A stretch of 16,134 nucleotides of DNA, from positions 1-16,134 of the forward strand of contig NYVB01000079.1 in assembly GCA_002684315.1 (NCBI GenBank), read 5' to 3'. Made by a program: the position numbers and the translations under genes. The notes under the pieces are model-generated. The model was not told the DNA's origin and ran no database searches. It saw only the letters and a program-made list of their open reading frames with translations. Source of the stretch: Planctomycetaceae bacterium (GTDB lineage Bacteria; Planctomycetota; Phycisphaerae; Phycisphaerales; SM1A02). Positions 8,211 to 14,500 of this stretch are shown piece after piece; the first letter of the stretch is position 1, and each line of letters starts with the position of its first letter.

Positions 8211-8237
8211 CTGACACCTTTGGTGATGAGGAATAAT
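8211..8237 (+). promoter_or_regulatory. Candidate promoter of the hydrolase-kinase operon
   Basis: CTGACA (8211-8216, five of six -35 bases) precedes AATAAT (8232-8237, five of six -10 bases) with a short 15-base spacer. A shifted -35, TTGCTG at 8208, gives 18 bases. A start near 8244 would leave a leader of about 60 bases, with the two palindromes just upstream of -35. The suboptimal spacer would suit an activated promoter. Confidence 0.3.
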
Positions 8238-8305
8238 CCGCACGCAGTTCAGCCCACTTCCGTCAGTTCGATCTCTGGCACCACGGGAGATGATTGGAGA
8301 GAGAG

Positions 8306-8923
8306 ATGACACCCGTCAATGCAGGTAACACAGCCCTTCTGTTGATCGGCTTTCAGCATGACTACTTCGATCCCACCGGTATTCTGCACGGTGTCGTCGA
8401 GGAATCTCATCGTGTCAGTGGCACCCTTGAAAACACGATCAGACTGATTGACTCCTTCAAGGACACCGACATGACGATGATCAGCACGCCCATCGTGTTC
8501 AGCGATCTCTACGATGAACTCGAGAATCCCATCGGCATTCTCAAGACGATTCGTGACGTGCAGGCGTTCAAACAGGGGACTCCCGGTGCCGAAACGATTC
8601 CGGAGATCAAGGCCTACGGCGATCGAATCATCGAGCTTCCCGGCAAGAAGAGCTTCAATGCGTTCTCCAATACCAGCTTGCATACGACTCTTCGCAACAA
8701 GGGCGTGACCGGCATCGTCATCGCGGGCTGCGTCACTTCGATATGCGTCCATGCAAGCGCACTGCAGGCGTTCGAACTTGGTTATGAAGTCACCATGATT
8801 TCAGACTGCACGTCGGCTCGGACACCGATCGAACAGGAATTCTTCTGTTCCGACATCTTCCCGCTCTTCTCGCATGTCATGACGCTCGATGAATTCATCA
8901 CCAGAGAGCATGCTCTCTCATGA
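8306..8923 (+). CDS. Cysteine hydrolase of the isochorismatase-like fold
   Basis: The ATG at 8306 was chosen because GGAGAG lies about 5 bases upstream; the in-frame TTG at 8294 would consume that site. The product has 205 residues, normal for the family, with no signal peptide. The catalytic triad is visible: D19 in GFQHDYFDP, K114 (or K115) in PGKKSFNAF, and nucleophile C147 in AGCVTSICVHAS. A cis-peptide-type VT precedes the cysteine as in other members. The family splits C-N or vinyl-ether bonds in small molecules such as nicotinamide, isochorismate, N-carbamoylsarcosine and ureidoacrylate. The substrate cannot be read from sequence. Its stop overlaps the first ATG of the hybrid kinase (ATGA), so the two are very probably co-transcribed and translationally coupled. 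The hydrolase may therefore act on a signal or metabolite linked to the kinase. Confidence 0.92.
   Translation: MTPVNAGNTALLLIGFQHDYFDPTGILHGVVEESHRVSGTLENTIRLIDSFKDTDMTMISTPIVFSDLYDELENPIGILKTIRDVQAFKQGTPGAETIPEIKAYGDRIIELPGKKSFNAFSNTSLHTTLRNKGVTGIVIAGCVTSICVHASALQAFELGYEVTMISDCTSARTPIEQEFFCSDIFPLFSHVMTLDEFITREHALS
8903..8918. repeat. Perfect 16-bp palindrome at the hydrolase-kinase junction
   Basis: AGAGAGCATGCTCTCT is a perfect palindrome. It forms the last codons of the hydrolase and ends one base before the kinase ATG at 8920. As RNA it could pair only with a loop taken from the centre; as DNA it has operator-like symmetry. Confidence 0.6.
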
Positions 8924-10524
8924 TGGCCGATTCCGGTAATGACTCCAGGATCAACGACGTCACCTCGCTTGAGCGAGGTGACATGAGCGTTGAATTCCAG
9001 TACAGATTGATCGAGCAACTCTCGGAAACGAAGAGGGACTCGAACGAGGTCCTTTCCTTCATCTCCGATGTCGTCTTTCGAATCGATTCGGAGCAGAAGG
9101 TCCTCTATCTCAACAAGGCCTGGCAGACATGTCTCGGATTCTCCGCCGAAAAGACCCTGGGTGCACGGTTGAAGGATCATGTCTTCGAAGAGGATCAGGA
9201 GCGTTGGAGTGAAATTCTGCTGAGTGATTCCGTCCAACCTGAGGGCGTCGGTGCGGAACCCGTGATTCGATTCATGGATCATGAAGGCGCCCCGCGCTGG
9301 ATGTTCGCTCGTGTCCACAAGAAACTCGACAACGGGCAGATCGTCGGAAGTCTCGAAGATGTGACGGCACGCCAGAAACTCGAATCGGAACTCGTCCAGA
9401 CGCAACGTCTGGAATCGATCGGGCGTCTTGCCGGCGGCCTCGCACATGATTTCAACAACAGCCTCACGAAGGTCCTCGGAAGTCTCAACATCGCTCAGCG
9501 AAAGCTCGGGACCGACAGTTTGGTGTCGGAAGAACTGTCCGTCGCGGTTGAAGCGTGCCATCAGGCCAGCGCCATCACCAACCGCATGCTGACCTTCAGC
9601 AAGGGTGGTGAACCGGTCTGTCATCCAAAGAATCTCGGCCAGGTCGTTTCCGAAGGTGTCTCACTTGCCTTGTACGGCTCGAGCGTGCGCGGGCACATCG
9701 TCATCGATCCCGGACTGCCTCTGGTCGACATCGATTCAGCTCAGGTTCATCAGGTGCTGAACAATCTCGTGATCAATGCCGAGCAGTCGATGCCATCCGG
9801 CGGACAGATCTGGGTTCGTGTCTTCACCGACACCTTCATCCCCGAAGGCGGGCGAACTCGGAAGGACGGTGTCTCGGTCGAGATTCGCGATTCAGGATGC
9901 GGCATACCTGAAGAGCATCTGGGAAACGTTCTCGAGCCATATTTCACGACCAAGGAGACTGGGAACGGACTTGGTCTGACGAGTGTCTACTGGATTCTGA
10001 AACGTCACTCGGGGATTCTGGACATCGCCAGCGCACCGGAACTTGGCACCACCGTTCGCATCACCTTCCCCGTTTCGAAGCACACAAGCCTCGACGAGCC
10101 TGAATCCCAACCGGTCCCCTCCGCGAGTGTCTCCACGCCACCCGCCAGAATTCTCGTCATGGATGACAATGATGAGGTTCGACGCACGATGTCCTCCATG
10201 TTGGAGTCACTCGGTCATGACGTTGTTCAGGTCGCAGAGGGAGAGGCATGCGTCGAGGCGTATCAGGCATCATTGAACGATGGTGTGCTCGGGGCGGGTT
10301 TCGATCTGGTGCTGCTTGATCTGACCATCGCCGGTGGGCGAGACGGACTCTGGACCATGCAACGGCTTCGTGAAATGGACCCCGCGGTCTGCGCGGTCGT
10401 CGCCAGCGGCTACAGCAATGATCCTGTGATGTCCGAGCACCGGACCCATGGCTTCCGGGGCATGCTCCAGAAGCCGTTCACGCTCGAGCATCTCGAAGCG
10501 CATCTGAAGGAAGTCCTGTCTTGA
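8920..10524 (+). CDS. PAS-domain hybrid sensor histidine kinase with C-terminal receiver
   Basis: The product has 534 residues and no membrane span, so it is a cytoplasmic sensor. Domains in order: an N-terminal 40 residues; a PAS domain (about 46-150, starting FISDVVFRIDSEQ and ending SLEDVTARQ); HisKA with phospho-acceptor H176 in GGLAHDFNN; HATPase with N-box NNLVINAEQ (281-289), G1 box DSGCG (324-328), EPYFTTK and GLGLT; a proline-rich linker; and a receiver (about 409-534) with D415-D416, phospho-acceptor D467 in LLDLTI, S in VVASGYS and K518 in LQKPF. There is no output domain, so phosphate should pass to an unseen Hpt or regulator. The ATG at 8920 overlaps the hydrolase stop but has no Shine-Dalgarno. 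An in-frame ATG at 8983 (residue 22) has GAGGTGA 1 base upstream within a hairpin and may be the true or a second start. Confidence 0.93.
   Translation: MMADSGNDSRINDVTSLERGDMSVEFQYRLIEQLSETKRDSNEVLSFISDVVFRIDSEQKVLYLNKAWQTCLGFSAEKTLGARLKDHVFEEDQERWSEILLSDSVQPEGVGAEPVIRFMDHEGAPRWMFARVHKKLDNGQIVGSLEDVTARQKLESELVQTQRLESIGRLAGGLAHDFNNSLTKVLGSLNIAQRKLGTDSLVSEELSVAVEACHQASAITNRMLTFSKGGEPVCHPKNLGQVVSEGVSLALYGSSVRGHIVIDPGLPLVDIDSAQVHQVLNNLVINAEQSMPSGGQIWVRVFTDTFIPEGGRTRKDGVSVEIRDSGCGIPEEHLGNVLEPYFTTKETGNGLGLTSVYWILKRHSGILDIASAPELGTTVRITFPVSKHTSLDEPESQPVPSASVSTPPARILVMDDNDEVRRTMSSMLESLGHDVVQVAEGEACVEAYQASLNDGVLGAGFDLVLLDLTIAGGRDGLWTMQRLREMDPAVCAVVASGYSNDPVMSEHRTHGFRGMLQKPFTLEHLEAHLKEVLS
8959..8982 (+). 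promoter_or_regulatory. Perfect 10-bp hairpin covering the Shine-Dalgarno of an alternative kinase start
   Basis: Arms GTCACCTCGC (8959-8968) and GCGAGGTGAC (8973-8982) flank the tetraloop TTGA. The right arm holds GAGGTGA (8975-8981), a seven-base match to the anti-Shine-Dalgarno, directly followed by an in-frame ATG at 8983. When folded, the ribosome site would be fully paired. Ribosomes finishing the hydrolase or starting at 8920 would open it. No T-run follows, so it is not a classical terminator. Confidence 0.55.
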
Positions 10525-10559
10525 GCGTTCGTCCAGTCAACTGATCCGCGATCGCTTTT

Positions 10560-12245
10560 TCAGGAACAGAAGCCCCATTTGGAAAGCAGCAGGGTGAGGT
10601 CGGCTCCGTCGGTGTTGCCGTCCCCGTCGATGTCTCCCGTGCCTTGAGTGTTCCAGGAAGACAGCAGCAAGGTGAGGTCGGCGCCACCCACCACGCCATC
10701 TCCGTCGAGATCCTCGATGCACTCGTTGACCGCGCCTTCGTATTCGATGATCACGGCTTCAGCGCGACCATCCCCGACCGCATCGTTCCACCCGCCACTG
10801 CTGAACATCTCGACGTGATTTTCACCCTGTGGGCTGTCGTTGGGTTCCCCTGTGTTCCAGAACGTGAAGTCGAGCGGCTCTCCGGTGACCCATTCCCATC
10901 CACCGGCGGGCTCTGCGTAGTCGGGTGATGCGGTGTTCTGGATCAGCCCGATCGCGATGCCGCGCGAACTGTAGGTTTCTGGAATCATCACCGCCTGGAT
11001 CATCTGCAGTTCTTCCAGCGAGTTGATCGTGACAAGATGGCCACCGCGATTTTCAGCGTAGATGACCGCTTCTTCCAGCGTCATGTCGACCGCAAGACCG
11101 AATGCTTCATATTCGTGTCCATTGCCACCAATCGATTCCTCCCACACGAATCGGAAAGGCGTTTCCGGGCGTTTGACGATGTATCCGCGCCAATCGTTGT
11201 CATTCAGATTGTCGTTCCATCCCTGGGTTCCGATCTGACCGTAATCCTCGGGCCCGACGTTGTTGGGTTCACCCGTGTTCCAGTTCGTGAACCCGAGTGG
11301 CGTGCCGTCGGTGAATCGCCATCCGCCGGCGGGCTCCGAGTAGTCGGCGGCCGTCGTTTCCTGATAGAGACCGAAAGCACAGATCCCTGCAGTCAACTTT
11401 TCTGCGGTCTTGCGGACTGCGAGATCCTCTTCCGCACTCGAGATTGAAACGAGGTCGTCACCGTTTTCCTCTGCATCGGCGAGGCATGTCGTCCAGGACC
11501 CTGTGGCACCCGGTGGTTCGTACAGTTCGTATCTGGTGTCCTCGGGAGCTCCGAGATCGGCCGGCCACACCAGCGCGGCCTTGAGCTCACGCTGTGCGGG
11601 TTCGATTGTCAATGCCCCATTCCCCGAGATGAACGGCGCGATCGATCCGATGCAGATGTAATAGGTTTCGCCTGCGGTGGCCGGAAAATCGATCGTCGTC
11701 GTGTTGATCGCACATCCCGGTGTGTTGTCCTGACAGGCCAGAACATTCTCGTATTCGCAGTTGCCTTCGAAGATCGACATGCGTGTGTCGAATGTCGTGG
11801 TTCCGCAGGTGGAGACGGTGTATCCACCGTCCTGCGGGCAGACCCAGTCGAAGATCATCGCCTTGTAGTAGATGTCCGAATTCAACGTCCCGCCGTTGCA
11901 TATGCCGACGAGATCCACCACCAACGTGGACCCCGAGTTGTCGAAGTCATAACTGCCGGTGGAAGGGAGCGAGGACGAATTCGAGCAGTCCGCGCCACCC
12001 GTGCCATCACCGTCGATGGGGCATTCGATTCCGTTCGCGAGGCAGTCGCCGCCATCGTTTTCATAGCAGCAGAGATTGGCGCCGTCCGCCTGCGCGGTGC
12101 CGTCGCAGAATCCATCTCCGATGTAGATATCCGAGATGCAGTCGCTGTCCGCACAGTCCAGGACCTTGCCGGCCGGGCAGTCTCCCGCAAATGGAGTGCT
12201 TGCTGCGAGCATGGTGTTCACGATAAGTGTTGTGATCGCAATCAT
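10560..12245 (-). CDS. Secreted protein with LNR-like motif, tandem C-type-lectin-like domains and dockerin-like C-terminus
   Basis: The ATG at 12245 begins directly with a signal peptide (MIAITTLIVNTMLAASTPFA) and has AAGGA about 13 bases upstream. A GTG at 12299 would add 18 charged residues and was rejected. Of 561 residues, about 36-68 match a Lin-12/Notch-type repeat (YIGDGFCDG, then CCYENDGGDC). Residues about 85-216 form a cysteine-containing beta-domain resembling PPC/CUB-like adhesion domains. Two C-type-lectin-like domains follow (about 236-358 and 377-503). Each has EPN (326-328; 467-469), a sugar- and calcium-binding motif, and a later WND. Both share the block PAGGW..... then NTGEPN, so they arose by internal duplication, although most canonical disulfide cysteines are missing. 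The C-terminus (511-561) has two dockerin-type loops, DLDGDGVVGGADL and DIDGDGNTDGADL. Likely an extracellular carbohydrate-binding or adhesion protein; the target glycan is unknown. Confidence 0.9.
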   Translation of the reverse strand: MIAITTLIVNTMLAASTPFAGDCPAGKVLDCADSDCISDIYIGDGFCDGTAQADGANLCCYENDGGDCLANGIECPIDGDGTGGADCSNSSSLPSTGSYDFDNSGSTLVVDLVGICNGGTLNSDIYYKAMIFDWVCPQDGGYTVSTCGTTTFDTRMSIFEGNCEYENVLACQDNTPGCAINTTTIDFPATAGETYYICIGSIAPFISGNGALTIEPAQRELKAALVWPADLGAPEDTRYELYEPPGATGSWTTCLADAEENGDDLVSISSAEEDLAVRKTAEKLTAGICAFGLYQETTAADYSEPAGGWRFTDGTPLGFTNWNTGEPNNVGPEDYGQIGTQGWNDNLNDNDWRGYIVKRPETPFRFVWEESIGGNGHEYEAFGLAVDMTLEEAVIYAENRGGHLVTINSLEELQMIQAVMIPETYSSRGIAIGLIQNTASPDYAEPAGGWEWVTGEPLDFTFWNTGEPNDSPQGENHVEMFSSGGWNDAVGDGRAEAVIIEYEGAVNECIEDLDGDGVVGGADLTLLLSSWNTQGTGDIDGDGNTDGADLTLLLSKWGFCS

Positions 12246-12369
12246 TGACGGCGTGGTGTCCTTGTTTCTTTCGGGGTGATCAAGCTGTGCTGCGCACACC
12301 TAAAATTAGCAGGGAACGGGCGTAAACAGGTTTTTTAGTTGTGATTTCCTCTCAGGAGGTCGTTTTTTC

Positions 12370-12391
12370 AAAAAAAACGCCGTCTGGCATC
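12370..12391 (-). terminator. Possible intrinsic terminator after umuC
   Basis: On the minus strand a short stem, GATGCC / GGCGTT around AGAC (including two wobble pairs), runs into a T-tract of eight. It starts 18 bases after the umuC stop. The overlapping plus-strand sequence CGTTTTTT / AAAAAACG (12361-12379) is also self-complementary. The rest of the 109-base gap (12300-12408) is AT-rich and probably holds the lectin-gene promoter, but no clear -35/-10 pair was found. Confidence 0.4.
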
Positions 12392-12408
12392 GGATGACAG
12401 GACCATGT

Positions 12409-13677
12409 TCATCGTCTCGTTCTGGGAATATCGGTCCACTGCGTGGTGTACCTCGGTGATCGAAACGATTGTCGCATCGCCCAGCTGCGTCGATCCTTGA
12501 ATCCGGTCGCTGCGGGGTGAACGGTTTCCGAACCCATTCTTTGATTGATTCGATCGATCGCCGTCATCAATCGCTCGTCCCGTTTCTCATCGCGTCGGTC
12601 GAAAAGCGTTCCTTGCACCTCCTCGAAAGCCAGCTCGCAGAGCATCACCCCGGCCTTCTTGTAGTGAAAACCAGGACGCCAGAGTCGGCGTCCGATTTCA
12701 AGGGCGTTGGCGAGTATCACCGGGGTGACGTCGGTCACGGGTTGCAGCTCGCAGCTTCCCGATCGTCCATACTGTGGGAGGTCCTCGCGAAATCGATTGG
12801 TCTGAATGAAGACGGAGATCCGACCGGCATGACCACCTTCGCCGCGAAGTTTTTCAGCCGCTCGCACGGCATGGGTAGCGATCGCTTCGGACATGTCCTC
12901 CCAGCGTGTCACCATCGTCCCGAACGATCTTGAACGGACGAGGGTCTTGCGAGGAGTCTCGACTTCCTCGACTTCCTGACAGGGAGTGCCCCGAAGCTCG
13001 AGCGCGGTCCGCATCGCGATCACGTTGAACCCCCTTCGAATCTCGATCGGAGGCACCCGTGAAAGATCGAGTGCGGTTCTGATGCCGATCTCGTGCAGCC
13101 GTTTCGCCCAACGTCGTCCGATGCCCCAGACGTCTTCCACCGCGGTGGCGGCGAGGGTCCCGGTCCGTTCCGATTCGAGCGTCGGCAATCGGTACACGCC
13201 CTGAGCCGAGGGGTCCTTCTTGGCGATTCGATTCGCCAGCTTCGCCAGTGTTTTCGTGGTTCCGATCCCGATCGAGATCGGGATTCCCGTCCACTGCAGA
13301 ACCGCTCGTCGTGCCCGCCGGCAGATGAGGTCGACGTCACGTCCTGCGAGTGGCTCGAGGTTCAGAAAGACTTCATCGATCGAATAGATCTCGATGTCCG
13401 GAATGAATTCCCGAATCGATTCGACCACCCGCCGCGACATGTCGTCGTAGAGGGTGTAGTTCGATGATCTGATCACCAGGGAGTCGTCCTTCATGCGCTG
13501 ACGGCATTTGAAGATCGGTTCTCCCATGCGCACGCCGAGATCCTTCGCCTCCTGGGAGCGCGCGATGACGCAGCCATCGTTGTTCGAGAGGACGACGACC
13601 GGTCTGCCTTCCAGGCCGGGGTCGAAGACACGTTCACAGGACGCGTAGAAGTTGTTGCAGTCGGCGAGGGCGTACAT
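12409..13677 (-). CDS. umuC: DNA polymerase V catalytic subunit (Y-family polymerase UmuC)
   Basis: The product has 422 residues, the standard length. Catalytic ligands align with the Escherichia coli protein at the same numbers: D6 in [15 protein letters not shown], and D101-E102 in YSIDEVF (the usual A after DE is V here). The block [15 protein letters not shown] (27-41) is typical of UmuC rather than Din[12 protein letters not shown] marks the helix-hairpin-helix. The little finger follows, and the C-terminal tail ([12 protein letters not shown], then [22 protein letters not shown]) is the DUF4113-type UmuC tail. With processed UmuD it forms a translesion polymerase, induced by DNA damage in other bacteria. 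The start is 18 bases after the umuD stop, so the two form an operon. This is the second Y-family polymerase in the window. Confidence 0.96.
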   Translation of the reverse strand: MYALADCNNFYASCERVFDPGLEGRPVVVLSNNDGCVIARSQEAKDLGVRMGEPIFKCRQRMKDDSLVIRSSNYTLYDDMSRRVVESIREFIPDIEIYSIDEVFLNLEPLAGRDVDLICRRARRAVLQWTGIPISIGIGTTKTLAKLANRIAKKDPSAQGVYRLPTLESERTGTLAATAVEDVWGIGRRWAKRLHEIGIRTALDLSRVPPIEIRRGFNVIAMRTALELRGTPCQEVEEVETPRKTLVRSRSFGTMVTRWEDMSEAIATHAVRAAEKLRGEGGHAGRISVFIQTNRFREDLPQYGRSGSCELQPVTDVTPVILANALEIGRRLWRPGFHYKKAGVMLCELAFEEVQGTLFDRRDEKRDERLMTAIDRINQRMGSETVHPAATGFKDRRSWAMRQSFRSPRYTTQWTDIPRTRR

Positions 13678-13695
13678 CGGTGTCCGTTCGTACCG

Positions 13696-14118
13696 TCATG
13701 GACGATGCAGGACCCAGGTGACGACCCCCCAGATTCGGACGTCGGTCTCCGAACCGATCGCGATGGGGGAGTAGTCCGGATGTTCCGCGGCGAGCATCAT
13801 CCCCCCGTTGGTTCTGACCAGGCGCTTGACGGTGAATTCTCCATCGACCACCGCGACGACCACCGTTCCGGGATCACTCGGCAGAGAACGATCGACGACG
13901 AGGAGGTCTCCGTCGTGGATCCCGGCGCCCTGCATCGAGCGGCCGCCCGCTTTGAGGAAAAAAGTGGCGGTGGGGTGGGTGATCAGCTCTTCGTTGAGAT
14001 CGAGAGTTCGTTCGACGTGGTCGTCTGCCGGGGAGGGGAAGCCCGCTTCCACCCGCGAGGCAAGCAGTGGTCGAGTGGTGATCGTGGTGTCCGGGGAGGG
14101 TCTGAGCAGGTCTTTCAT
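13696..14118 (-). CDS. umuD: UmuD, self-cleaving subunit of DNA polymerase V
   Basis: The product has 140 residues, normal for UmuD. The cleavage site is A25-G26 in VEAGFPSPADD, where Escherichia coli has C-G. The serine-lysine dyad is S61 in GGRSMQGAGI and K98 in EFTVKRLV. The FPSPADDHVE and LDLNEELITHP blocks are diagnostic and separate it from LexA, as does the lack of a DNA-binding domain. RecA-stimulated self-cleavage would yield UmuD', the partner of UmuC. The ATG at 14118 fits the family N-terminus but has no Shine-Dalgarno, only a pyrimidine-rich CTCTCTCCC. A candidate promoter ends so close to the ATG that the mRNA may be nearly leaderless. Confidence 0.95.
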   Translation of the reverse strand: MKDLLRPSPDTTITTRPLLASRVEAGFPSPADDHVERTLDLNEELITHPTATFFLKAGGRSMQGAGIHDGDLLVVDRSLPSDPGTVVVAVVDGEFTVKRLVRTNGGMMLAAEHPDYSPIAIGSETDVRIWGVVTWVLHRP

Positions 14119-14127
14119 GGGAGAGAG

Positions 14128-14155
14128 ACCCTAACACATGCCGAACAAAATGCAA
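14128..14155 (-). promoter_or_regulatory. Candidate umuDC promoter with an SOS-box-like direct repeat
   Basis: Read on the minus strand, TTGCAT (14150-14155) and TAGGGT (14128-14133) are 16 bases apart. Within this lies GTTC (14143-14146), seven bases, then GTTA (14132-14135). This is one base short of the GTTC-N7-GTTC direct repeat bound by alphaproteobacterial LexA. No CTGT-N8-ACAG box of the E. coli type and no Gram-positive palindrome is present. The position over the promoter is right for a repressor. Whether planctomycete LexA uses this motif I do not know. Confidence 0.35.
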
Positions 14156-14198
14156 GTCGAGTGTCGATTCAGGGCTTTTGAATCGGGCCCTCATCATG

Positions 14199-14206
14199 AA
14201 AAAAAA
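14199..14206 (-). terminator. T-tract after tRNA-Arg
   Basis: Eight T on the minus strand follow the tRNA acceptor end directly. With the stable T-arm/acceptor helix upstream, this could end transcription. Further on, arms CGATTC (14165-14170) and GAATCG (14180-14185) form another 6-bp inverted repeat between the tRNA and umuD. Confidence 0.35.
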
Positions 14207-14280
14207 CACCCCCGCCAGGGCTCGAACCTGGGACCTGCTGATTAGAAGTCAGCTGCTCTATCCAACTGAGCTACGGGGGC
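14207..14280 (-). tRNA. tRNA-Arg (anticodon TCT)
   Basis: On the minus strand the cloverleaf is complete. The acceptor stem GCCCCCG pairs with CGGGGGT, with a G-T at the first pair. The D-arm is GCTC...GAGC. The anticodon stem GCTGA/TCAGC holds loop CTTCTAA, and the T-arm is CCAGG-TTCGAGC-CCTGG. The discriminator is G and CCA is not encoded. The tRNA reads AGA, and AGG by wobble. Confidence 0.95.
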
Positions 14281-14367
14281 TTTTGGTGGACCGTGCGGCG
14301 ATCCAGAAGGATCTATCGGTCCGACATGGGCGAAGGCGCCTCGGAATCGAGGTGACTTGCGTTGAAA

Positions 14368-14442
14368 TGACCCCTAGGGGATTCGAACCCCTGTTGCCAG
14401 GATGAGAACCTGGCGTCCTGGACCTGACTAGACGAAGGGGCC
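14368..14442 (-). tRNA. tRNA-Glu (anticodon CTC)
   Basis: On the minus strand GGCCCCT pairs with AGGGGTC. The D-loop region TTCGTCTAG resembles the E. coli tRNA-Glu. The anticodon stem CCAGG/CCTGG encloses loop TTCTCAT, giving anticodon CTC for GAG codons. The T-arm is AGGGG-TTCGAAT-CCCCT. The discriminator is A and CCA is not encoded. It lies 87 bases upstream of tRNA-Arg in the same direction and may share its transcript. Confidence 0.95.
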
Positions 14443-14500
14443 TCAAGACCGCGAAGGATACCGCACCACGCCGGTCGGGGCCACCTTTCCCCGCAATCGG

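Noticed and set aside
8175..8309. A 44-codon open frame whose TGA overlaps the hydrolase ATG (ATGA).
   Set aside because: It has no ribosome site, its start lies inside the palindrome, composition is ordinary, and an open frame this short is common in GC-rich DNA. It also conflicts with the candidate promoter at 8211-8237.
8782..9624. A 280-codon minus-strand frame across the hydrolase and kinase.
   Set aside because: Both sense-strand genes have intact catalytic motifs over the same bases; the antisense frame shows none.
10525..10559. T-run after GCGATCGC between the convergent kinase and lectin genes as an intrinsic terminator.
   Set aside because: GCGATCGC is a loopless palindrome and no GC-rich stem precedes the T-run, so the structure is too weak to call.
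12350..12475. AGGAGG-like sequence on the plus strand followed by an ATG at 12395 with a 22-codon frame.
   Set aside because: The spacing is far too long, the frame is antisense to the umuC end, and the product is not recognisable.
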